8,366 nt of DNA from Chlamydiota bacterium (GTDB lineage Bacteria; Chlamydiota; Chlamydiia; Chlamydiales; Rhabdochlamydiaceae), in contig JAAKFC010000056.1 of NCBI GenBank assembly GCA_011065225.1, forward strand, positions 1 through 8,366. Reading direction: 5' to 3'. A program made the translations under genes and the position numbers. Below, piece after piece: positions 1-6,105 of this stretch. Below the pieces are notes generated by a model. That model saw only the letters and a list, made by a program, of their open reading frames with translations, was not told the origin of the DNA and did no database searches. The first letter of the stretch is position 1, and each line of letters opens with the position of its first letter.

Positions 1-3000
1 GGTTGTGTTAGAAAAGTGTGCAGGTTGGGGTCGTAGTAAATTCCATCAATGAATACGAGCCCTGTTTCATCATCAATTCGGTGACAGCCATATCGCCATG
101 GATTGTTTGCCTTGGAAAAGGGGATGGCATCGCCCCAAATGTCAGTGATTTTTTCTTTCCCGTTTTGTGAAAAGAGATAGGTTTCCATCACTTTGCCCCT
201 TATGACAGAAAGAAGCTTGTGCACATTGCCATAGAGATCATAGAGAGGCGCATAGGACATCCCTTCTAATTCATAGACAATAGCATTGTCGCCAGGATTG
301 ACAGGATGGCTAGCACAGACGCGCAATTGACGCAGCCAATTTTCTTGCAGCAGATCTATAGTGCCAATTTCTTGGGCTTTGTCATAGAGAAACGCCCAAG
401 AAAGTATTTCTTGCCATTCTTTGTCGATACATTCTTTTACCCGTTTTGTCAGACGCCTATTCCACACATCATAGGTGAAGGTAATGACCCGATTGGGCTG
501 TTCGATTTCAACAATCCGACCAAGGCCATCACATTTATAGATGTAAGGCTTAGAAGGAGTAATGAAATCGGTTTTGGGATCCGGAGTGCTTTTTTGATCA
601 AAATGGCGCGAGTGGATGGCAGCCACACACATGTTGCTGTCTAAGGCATAAGAAATCTCTCCAAAACCCTCAATGAGGCGTTGCTTTGTGGGAAATCCGG
701 CCAAATCGTATTGCATGAATCGGTGTTGATATTCATATTTGCCTTTCTGTGTGATTCGATAGATCTCTTCGAGATATTTGGGTCCCCACCGATAGTAAAT
801 ATAGGAGTCATCAGGCAAGCAGAGCTCAGTGCGGCGCCCGCGCAAATCATAGGTATTTTTAAGGGTTTGTCCATTGAGAAGAGTTTCTTCCAAAAGATTC
901 CCTAGCTCGTCGTAAGTGCAGGTCCCTTCGCTGTTTGTCACTTGGTCGACAATGCGCGTAGGCTGTCCTCGTTTGTTGTATTCGATGATGTAGTGCACAG
1001 TGCTATCATCGGTATAAACTTCAATGAGGCGGTCAAAAGTGTCATAGAGGCGATTGACACCAGGAAGATCATCGATTTTTGGATCAGGGGACTGCAAACT
1101 CGAAAGGGAATAGGTGATGGCCCCGCGTGTCATCTGTTCCGTGACGAGAATTTCTTCTTGTTCATAGCTCAGAAAGGCTTTGCTAATGAGGTTGCCCTCG
1201 AGATCTTCTTCGTGGGTAGCGATGATGCGATCTTTTTCATCATAGTCGAAAAAAGTGATTAAATTTCCTGTTCGGATTTTTGCTATTCTTCCCAATGCAT
1301 CGTAAGAAAAAAGTCTTTCAATATCGCCCTTAGAGGTTGTGATGACATCTTTTTCTTTTTGGCCGCTCTCATTGTATTCGAAGCATGTGACAAGGCCTGA
1401 TGCATCTGTGTATACAAGAGGGCGCAAGGCATCATATTCCCAGAATTCTTCGGAGATAATGTTGTCACTTTCATCGCGCAATCTTTTTGCGATCATTTGA
1501 CCAAAAAAGTCGCGCTCCACTTCAAAACCATCTTCGAGGAAAATTCCAATGGGGTAGATCTCTTCCCAAGGTCTTTTTACAGCTGTTTTGGAGATCTTAT
1601 GGCTGAGACAAAGGGTCCCATCAGGATTGAAAACTTTTTCGGTAACGCCATCTGGCGCATACTCATAAAGTGTTGTGCGCAAAAGAGTATCACTCGCTTT
1701 TTCGATTATAGCTGTAGGCCATTTTGGCTCTCCTTCAATTGTTATGTTGCGCTGATATGTGGGCTTTTGTCCGTCATCAATACTTACGTGGCGCAAAAGC
1801 CCGGAATCTTCATAGGAATAGAAAAATCGCTCGCCGCCGAGAATAATTTTTGCTGTGACAAGGTTTGTATTTCCGAGATATTTAAAGGAATACACTTTAT
1901 CTGAGGATTCTTTGGTAATGCGCCCTTGCAAATCAAATTCACGGGTGATTTCTTTGCCATCCAGATTTTCAAAAATTGGATTCCCACGGGCATCATAGCT
2001 AAGAGTTTGAGAAAGAAGTTTTTTCCCTTGTTTATCATAGATTGTTTTGCTCAAGAGTTCTCCCTGCTTGCTCCACTGCAGTTTGATTGTTTGGGTGGGC
2101 TTTTCAATGGTTTCTGGGAGGAAATTTGACGTATAGTAATAATTCGTTTTTCCATTGTCGCTACCTAGCACTTCAGTCCGATTAGTAAAATAAGAAAACG
2201 TATGGAGAAGTTCTCCAGAACTATTTTTTACTGCACGTACCTTGTTATCCTGCGTGTATTCAATAGACAAGATTTGTCCTGCATTGTGGAGCTGTTCCAA
2301 ATGAGTTCCCGCATATCCATATTCTTCCAAAATCCCTTCACCTTGAACACTACTCAGAAGATTGTTTGAAGAGCGGTAGCTAAATGCCTTGCCAGAACTT
2401 GTTGTGAGATCGAAATCATAGTCTGAGTAATACTGAAAGACACAATTTTCTTCTCCACACCGGATCCTGTGCACACGATTTTGCTCATCGTATTCATAAT
2501 AACGGGTCTGTCCGCTCGGAAGCTGTTCACTTTGCAAAAGGAAACAAAGATCATGCCCAATAGCAAAAACTTTATGAAAGACCCGTGTCGTCCCATTAGG
2601 GCAAGTCATTTTGAAAGTGAAAGTATCCATTCTTTGCAAAAACTGATTTTTTAGGTTGCTCGTGGAATTGATAGTCCCTTGAGCTGTATTGGTAAAACCT
2701 TTTGGAAGCTCAAGGACATAGTGGTCATTTCCGCTCAAGCGATAGATGAGTAGACAGCCATTGGGATCTGCAACGCGGGCGACATCATAAACATAGGTTT
2801 CTTCTTTTTTCTTCTTCTTCTTCTTCTTAACTTTCTTTTTTTTCTTCGATTTTTTCTTTTCTTTGCGGTTACCAGACAGAATCAACTTTGTTTGAGGAAA
2901 ATAGGTCCATTGCTCCCCGCGGTAGACCCGCTGCATGGCAATGTTTTCGGTCAAAGGATCTTCGCATTGCAAATAGAGCTCTCCGCTGAGGGTGTGCACA

Positions 3001-3092
3001 CACCCATCTATAGACACAAGGGGATCCAACTCATAAAATGAGGATGAGAAGAGAGAAGTGCAGTAAAGCAGTAGGAAGGTCAGTTTACGCAT
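1..3092 (-). CDS. Rhs/YD-repeat secreted protein, 3' end beyond the left edge
   Basis: The frame is open from an ATG at 3092 to the left edge, giving 1030 complete codons. Residues 1-19 look like a signal peptide (MRKLTFLLLYCTSLFSSSF). Residues 27-60 hold a conserved-looking N-terminal block (SIDGCVHTLSGELY, then DPLTENIAMQRVYRG). Residues 77-96 are almost all lysine. From about residue 195 the protein is built of degenerate YD repeats such as YEYDEQNR, YDARGN, FDLQGR, YDALGR, YDEKDR, YDELGN, YDLRGR, YDVWNR and YDLYGN. The visible part ends in an Rhs-associated core-like motif at 1006-1030 (IDDETGLVFIDGIYYDPN, then LHTFLTQ), so the cut falls where the variable tip domain normally begins. Rhs proteins form a hollow YD-repeat shell that often encloses a C-terminal toxin; that role here is inferred. 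The start follows the LigD polymerase stop by 42 bp on the same strand. No strong Shine-Dalgarno is seen. Confidence 0.93.
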   Translation of the reverse strand, partial: MRKLTFLLLYCTSLFSSSFYELDPLVSIDGCVHTLSGELYLQCEDPLTENIAMQRVYRGEQWTYFPQTKLILSGNRKEKKKSKKKKKVKKKKKKKKEETYVYDVARVADPNGCLLIYRLSGNDHYVLELPKGFTNTAQGTINSTSNLKNQFLQRMDTFTFKMTCPNGTTRVFHKVFAIGHDLCFLLQSEQLPSGQTRYYEYDEQNRVHRIRCGEENCVFQYYSDYDFDLTTSSGKAFSYRSSNNLLSSVQGEGILEEYGYAGTHLEQLHNAGQILSIEYTQDNKVRAVKNSSGELLHTFSYFTNRTEVLGSDNGKTNYYYTSNFLPETIEKPTQTIKLQWSKQGELLSKTIYDKQGKKLLSQTLSYDARGNPIFENLDGKEITREFDLQGRITKESSDKVYSFKYLGNTNLVTAKIILGGERFFYSYEDSGLLRHVSIDDGQKPTYQRNITIEGEPKWPTAIIEKASDTLLRTTLYEYAPDGVTEKVFNPDGTLCLSHKISKTAVKRPWEEIYPIGIFLEDGFEVERDFFGQMIAKRLRDESDNIISEEFWEYDALRPLVYTDASGLVTCFEYNESGQKEKDVITTSKGDIERLFSYDALGRIAKIRTGNLITFFDYDEKDRIIATHEEDLEGNLISKAFLSYEQEEILVTEQMTRGAITYSLSSLQSPDPKIDDLPGVNRLYDTFDRLIEVYTDDSTVHYIIEYNKRGQPTRIVDQVTNSEGTCTYDELGNLLEETLLNGQTLKNTYDLRGRRTELCLPDDSYIYYRWGPKYLEEIYRITQKGKYEYQHRFMQYDLAGFPTKQRLIEGFGEISYALDSNMCVAAIHSRHFDQKSTPDPKTDFITPSKPYIYKCDGLGRIVEIEQPNRVITFTYDVWNRRLTKRVKECIDKEWQEILSWAFLYDKAQEIGTIDLLQENWLRQLRVCASHPVNPGDNAIVYELEGMSYAPLYDLYGNVHKLLSVIRGKVMETYLFSQNGKEKITDIWGDAIPFSKANNPWRYGCHRIDDETGLVFIDGIYYDPNLHTFLTQ
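2805..2864 (-). repeat. Lysine-coding low-complexity tract with (CTT)6 microsatellite
   Basis: On the plus strand 2811-2828 is six tandem CTT units, inside an unbroken pyrimidine run at 2798-2828. Further T/C runs follow at 2831-2847 and 2850-2864. Read on the minus strand this is AAG/AAA codons for residues 77-96 of the Rhs protein, with 17 lysines in 20 positions, broken only by E78, S82 and V88. Triplet slippage would change the lysine count without breaking the frame. Slippage in the A runs would shift the frame. Confidence 0.85.
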
Positions 3093-3134
3093 AGCATTGT
3101 CTTTAGAAGAATTCTGATTGTCTGAAAGATGGAA

Positions 3135-3989
3135 TTATACAGCAAGTGTTTTTGCTGCGCGATCCATTCCTACCCAAGGATTTTTTCTTAAGCGCTTTTG
3201 GATATTGCGGATGTTGAAAGAATCCGATCGCAGAGAAGAGTCTTTCAATTCTGCCCAAGAGATAGGAGTTGCTATCGGCGCGCCCTCTTTTGGGCGGACA
3301 GAATAGGGAGCGACGGCGGTAGCTCCTTTGGAATTGCGCATCACATCGAGATAGAGCCTACCACGACGCTTTTCTTTGCGCGCCGCTGTCGTGTATTTCT
3401 TTGGCTCTTTTTCGACGAGCTCTTCTGCTATATCGCGTGCAAAGCCTCGCACTTGATCAAAGGTGCGTGTCCGTTTGAGTGGAACAACCACATGCAATCC
3501 CTTCGATCCTGTGGTCATAACAAATGTTTTGAGCTTATGTTGCTTTTCGAGAATTTCGCGTAGTGCAAATGCCGCTTCCACTACACCTGAAAACTCTTTG
3601 CGAGCGGGAGGGTCGAGATCAAAAATCAGCCTGTCAGGATGATCAGGTTTGTCAATTCTTGAAAGCCAAATATGTGGAGCAATGCAATTTTGATTGGCCA
3701 GCCACAAAAGTGTATTTTTATCGTTGCAGAGGATCATCTGGATCGCACCTTTTTCCTTGCGCGATACTTTCACGGTTTTGACCCAACTCGGCATCCCTTG
3801 AGGGGCGTTTTTTTGAAAAAAGCCTTCGCCCTTGATGCCTCTGGGGTACCGCTTCATGGAAATCGGCCGATTTTTTATGAGCGGGACCATGAGTCTTGCG
3901 ACAGAACCATAATAGTCAGCCATTTCTTTTTTTGTGATTTTCTCTTTAGGAAAAAGGACCTTATCAGGGTGCGTGATCTCTACTTTCAT
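3135..3989 (-). CDS. ligD: LigD-type NHEJ polymerase domain protein (AEP primase-polymerase)
   Basis: This 284-residue protein matches the stand-alone polymerase domain of bacterial LigD, an archaeo-eukaryotic primase fold that fills gaps at double-strand breaks and prefers ribonucleotides in known members. It begins with the usual ITHPDKVLFP (residues 5-14). The family's catalytic motifs are all present: metal-binding D124 and D126 in FDLDPP, the S-x-G-x-H nucleotide site at S162-H166 (TTGSKGLH), and the third acidic residue D215 in LYLDVMRN. It should therefore be active. The ATG at 3989 overlaps the TGA of the ligase gene as ATGA. A good Shine-Dalgarno, GAGGGA at 3993-3998 on the complement, lies just upstream. 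It is the third gene of the split ligD set. In Pseudomonas-type LigD this domain is the C-terminal third of one chain. Length is normal for the domain alone. In Mycobacterium-type LigD the same domain is N-terminal, so position here supports the Pseudomonas-like order. Confidence 0.93.
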   Translation of the reverse strand: MKVEITHPDKVLFPKEKITKKEMADYYGSVARLMVPLIKNRPISMKRYPRGIKGEGFFQKNAPQGMPSWVKTVKVSRKEKGAIQMILCNDKNTLLWLANQNCIAPHIWLSRIDKPDHPDRLIFDLDPPARKEFSGVVEAAFALREILEKQHKLKTFVMTTGSKGLHVVVPLKRTRTFDQVRGFARDIAEELVEKEPKKYTTAARKEKRRGRLYLDVMRNSKGATAVAPYSVRPKEGAPIATPISWAELKDSSLRSDSFNIRNIQKRLRKNPWVGMDRAAKTLAV

Positions 3990-4897
3990 CTTTCCCTCTT
4001 CACACTTTTAGCGGGTTTGTCTTTGCGAAGGCCTAGGAAACGAGGATGGCGCAATTTTCCATCTTTGGTCCATTCGGTAAAACCCACTTCCCCGACGAGG
4101 GTAGGGCGGACAAAATGGACGCTTTTTTCCTTGGGCTTTGTGGAAAAGGGACAGCTGCTTCTCTCTAATTTTTCGAGTCTTTTTCCAAGGGAAGTCAAAA
4201 GAGCGGTGTCATAGCCCGTGCCCACTTTGCCAGCATATTTGAAAGCTCCCTTATCATAGTACCCAACGAGAAGCGCCCCAAATCCAACGCGTGAGCCTTG
4301 CGGCTTTGTAAAACCGCCAATGACGAATTCTTGGGCGTTCGTGCACTTGAACTTGAGCCAGTTGCGAGTCCTTTTGCTTTGATATTTTGAGGCAGCGTAC
4401 TTGGCGATGATCCCTTCGAGGCCTTTCTTGCACGCTCTCTTGTAGTATTCTTTGCCCCTCTTTTGTAGGTGAGGAGTATAGCGAATAATCCCGCCAAATG
4501 GAAAACGGGCTTTTAGCAATTTTTTTCGATCGATAAGGGGCTCTTTTCGCAAATCTTTCTCATCCCAAATGAGCAGATCAAAGAGATAATAGAAAATTTT
4601 CATTTTTTCCATTTTGCGCCGCTGCAGCTTTGAAAAGCTTGTCACTTTTCCTTCATAAGCGACTACCTCGCCATCGACGACATAATCTTTGCTTTTTTTG
4701 CTTTCGAGGGCTTTGAGTACTTCGGGAAAATCTTTGTTGAGAGATTTGTGATTGCGCGAAAAAAGAGAGACTTTGCCACCTGTTTTGATGGCAATGCAGC
4801 GAATTCCATCAAATTTTTCTTCAAAAATCCAATCTTTATCAGAAAAGTATTTTTCCGTGAGGGTAGCAAGCTCTGGTGCGATGAATTGCGGTCTCAT
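3986..4897 (-). CDS. ligD: LigD-type ATP-dependent DNA ligase domain protein
   Basis: This is a 303-residue ATP-dependent DNA ligase of the LigD type, which seals nicks in NHEJ. The adenylated lysine is K28 in motif I (EEKFDGIR). Also visible are SRNHK around residue 48, DGEVVA at 75-80 (motif III), FYYLFDLL at 102-109 (IIIa), EGIIAK at 161-166 (IV) and WLKFK at 180-184 (V). An OB-fold C-terminus follows, with GEVGFTEWTKDGKLRHPRFL at 269-288. The frame stays open upstream to an ATG at 5014, but those 39 extra residues lie wholly inside the phosphoesterase gene and look unlike a ligase. The ATG at 4897 starts directly at the conserved PQFIAPELATL block, so I chose it. It overlaps the upstream TGA as ATGA. 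Only a distant AAGG precedes it, so translation probably depends on coupling to the upstream gene. The 3' end overlaps the polymerase start in the same way. Confidence 0.94.
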   Translation of the reverse strand: MRPQFIAPELATLTEKYFSDKDWIFEEKFDGIRCIAIKTGGKVSLFSRNHKSLNKDFPEVLKALESKKSKDYVVDGEVVAYEGKVTSFSKLQRRKMEKMKIFYYLFDLLIWDEKDLRKEPLIDRKKLLKARFPFGGIIRYTPHLQKRGKEYYKRACKKGLEGIIAKYAASKYQSKRTRNWLKFKCTNAQEFVIGGFTKPQGSRVGFGALLVGYYDKGAFKYAGKVGTGYDTALLTSLGKRLEKLERSSCPFSTKPKEKSVHFVRPTLVGEVGFTEWTKDGKLRHPRFLGLRKDKPAKSVKRER

Positions 4898-5394
4898 TTT
4901 TTCGTTTTTACCTTGATGAGGAGCCAGTTCTTTTCTTTGAAGTGGACGAGAGCATAGTTTCCTTTGAGCCTTTTGCCATTTGCCTTGAATTCGATGACCC
5001 CATTTTTGAAGCATTTTGCCATCGAGTCTGACTTGACATTCTCATAGGTTCCCGAATCCCAGATTTTCACTTTGCCAGCGCCATATTCTCCTTTTGGAAT
5101 GATGCCTTCGAACTTGGCGTATTCCATCGGATGGTCTTCTGTTAAAATGGCTAGATGTTTTTCTCCGATTTTTTTGGGTGGACCTTTGGGAACGGCCCAT
5201 GATTTGAGTGCACCGCCCATTTCAAGTCTGAGATCAAAGTGTAAACTGCGTGCATGATGCTTTTGCACGACAAAGATCGGCTCTTTGCTAGGCTTTTTTT
5301 TTGCACCCTTGGGTTCGGGCGTCTTAGTGAAGCTACGCCTTTTGCGATATGGAGTTATACTCCTTGTGAATGAAGAATTGGTTTTTCCCTTCAT
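4894..5394 (-). CDS. ligD: LigD-type DNA 3'-phosphoesterase domain protein
   Basis: This 166-residue protein is the LigD 3'-phosphoesterase domain, a metal-dependent enzyme that removes 3'-phosphates and trims 3' ribonucleotides to give clean 3'-OH ends. The signature is FVVQKHHARSLHFDLRLEMG at 41-60. The family's active-site residues, as I recall them for P. aeruginosa LigD (H42, H48, D50, R52, H84, Y88), all occur here with a constant offset of four: H46, H52, D54, R56, H88, Y92. YRKRRSFTKTPEP (16-28) is also typical. It is the first gene of the ligD set and its TGA overlaps the ligase ATG. The start at 5394 has AGGGA six bases upstream (5401-5405, complement). The gene start lies inside a long palindromic repeat, and roughly residues 1-13 are encoded by one arm of it. 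The basic, unconserved look of residues 1-15 fits that origin. Confidence 0.93.
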   Translation of the reverse strand: MKGKTNSSFTRSITPYRKRRSFTKTPEPKGAKKKPSKEPIFVVQKHHARSLHFDLRLEMGGALKSWAVPKGPPKKIGEKHLAILTEDHPMEYAKFEGIIPKGEYGAGKVKIWDSGTYENVKSDSMAKCFKNGVIEFKANGKRLKGNYALVHFKEKNWLLIKVKTKK

Positions 5395-5518
5395 CGGAAA
5401 TCCCTGCCTTTCGAATCTTCTCCATCGCTCATATTCTCGAATATGAGCTGCTTCGAAGCTTCAAAATTCAGGGCTCCGATTTTGGCAAAATTCCAATTCT
5501 TCAATTCAAAGGAGTATA
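5356..5518. repeat. ~163-bp imperfect palindrome, MITE-like candidate
   Basis: The outer 25 bases of the two arms (5357-5381 and the complement of 5493-5517) are nearly identical: ATACTCCTT, five mismatched or shifted bases, then TGAAGAATTGG. Moving inwards, both arms share ATCGGA, CCCTG, TTT-GAA and CTTC blocks in the same order. The centre, 5427-5448, is a near-perfect hairpin: GCTCATATTC, two bases, GAATATGAGC. The midpoint of the outer arms (5437) coincides with the midpoint of this hairpin (5437.5), so the whole region is one palindrome, not several. The ends read TATACTCC and GGAGTATA, which could be inverted repeats flanked by a TA duplication as made by IS630/mariner-type transposases. 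That last point is inference. A second short perfect palindrome, GCTTCGAAGC, lies at 5450-5459. No open reading frame is carried. Confidence 0.75.
5401..5405 (-). promoter_or_regulatory. Ribosome binding site of the phosphoesterase gene
   Basis: AGGGA on the minus strand sits six bases before the ATG at 5394. It supports this start over internal ones. It lies within the left arm of the palindromic element. Confidence 0.5.
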
Positions 5519-5539
5519 GGCTCATAACCTCTATATCAA
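5513..5539 (-). promoter_or_regulatory. Possible sigma70-type promoter for the ligD operon
   Basis: On the minus strand TTGATA (5534-5539) and TATACT (5513-5518) are spaced by 15 bases, shorter than the usual 16-18. The -10 hexamer is the outer end of the palindromic element. It lies downstream of the ykgJ-like stop and ahead of the phosphoesterase gene. Short AT-rich hexamers arise by chance, so this is tentative. Confidence 0.3.
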
Positions 5540-5551
5540 GAATTTTTTTTA

Positions 5552-6064
5552 TTATTTCAAGACATTGAGTTTATTTCTGGGGGTGGCTTTGAAGCCGCAG
5601 CCTTTGAGTATGCGGGGAATTCCGAAATGTTCGATCACGGGCCACTTGCGACAGACCATGGGGCGCAGCTTGTAATGTTTGCAGGATCCATCTTTTTGAA
5701 GATATCTACAGCCCATCACCATGACTCTTTGACCCTCATATTCATAGATCTCTTTTTTTCGCAAATAAAAGCCATGGATCTCGGTATTCCAAAAATGAAA
5801 GATCCAACCCAAAATCCCTTTGGGTTTGCGGATCATGATGTAGTAGCAACAATTGCCCCGCTTCTTGCATTGCCCCTCCTTTACATAGGGTGGGGGGACG
5901 AGGATGCGGGCCGCTTTTTGCATGAATACATCTAAAAGGATAAAGGGAAGGAAAAAGACCCGGATCGGCCAGCGGATCCAGCCGGGGAGTCTTTGGGGAG
6001 GAATTGTGCTTTGAGGGGGCGAGGTTTCATCCCCTGCTTTAAACATCAGATCTTCAAAATCCAT
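5552..6064 (-). CDS. YkgJ-family cysteine-cluster protein with N-terminal hydrophobic helix
   Basis: This 170-residue protein carries the YkgJ/UPF0153 zinc- or iron-chelating cysteine pattern: C66 with C72-C73 (CKKRGNCC), C119 (MGCRYL), C128 and C138 (CKHYKLRPMVCRKWP), and C156 (KGCGF). The biochemical role of the family is not settled. Residues about 32-56 (WPIRVFFLPFILLDVFMQ) are hydrophobic and could anchor it to or lie along the membrane. The first 25 residues are acidic and proline-rich. The start at 6064 has no clear Shine-Dalgarno; M7 is an alternative. The gene is divergent from the PEP synthase gene with 41 bp between starts, and 157 bp upstream of the ligD set on the same strand. 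The stop is reinforced by a second in-line TAA and followed by an A-rich run, which is not a terminator for this strand. Confidence 0.8.
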   Translation of the reverse strand: MDFEDLMFKAGDETSPPQSTIPPQRLPGWIRWPIRVFFLPFILLDVFMQKAARILVPPPYVKEGQCKKRGNCCYYIMIRKPKGILGWIFHFWNTEIHGFYLRKKEIYEYEGQRVMVMGCRYLQKDGSCKHYKLRPMVCRKWPVIEHFGIPRILKGCGFKATPRNKLNVLK

Positions 6065-6105
6065 GGGTTTATTTTATTATGATCCAGGGCTATACATCAA
6101 GGTAT
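6065..6105. other. 41-bp divergent intergenic region (ykgJ-like / ppsA)
   Basis: This AT-rich gap separates the two divergent starts. It is too short to hold two full non-overlapping promoters, so the promoters must overlap each other or the coding starts. I see no convincing operator. TATA-rich words at 6091-6107 could serve as -10 elements but are not distinctive. Confidence 0.4.

Noticed and set aside
306..2654. Several short plus- and minus-strand open frames within the first 3 kb
   Set aside because: All lie over the continuous Rhs frame, whose YD repeats run unbroken through the whole stretch. They are shadows.
3672..4214. 180-codon plus-strand open frame across the ligD ligase/polymerase junction
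   Set aside because: It is antisense to two proteins with complete catalytic motifs, and its translation resembles no family I know.
4898..5014. 39-codon N-terminal extension of the ligase frame
   Set aside because: It lies wholly inside the phosphoesterase gene and bears no ligase similarity. The ATGA overlap gives a better start.
5427..5459. Central hairpin as a CRISPR repeat or simple terminator
   Set aside because: There are no repeat-spacer units and no U tract follows. It is better explained as the core of the larger palindrome.
5541..5554. T run at 5543-5550 as a rho-independent terminator
   Set aside because: It is a T run only on the plus strand, where no gene ends. On the minus strand it reads as A, and no GC-rich hairpin precedes it.
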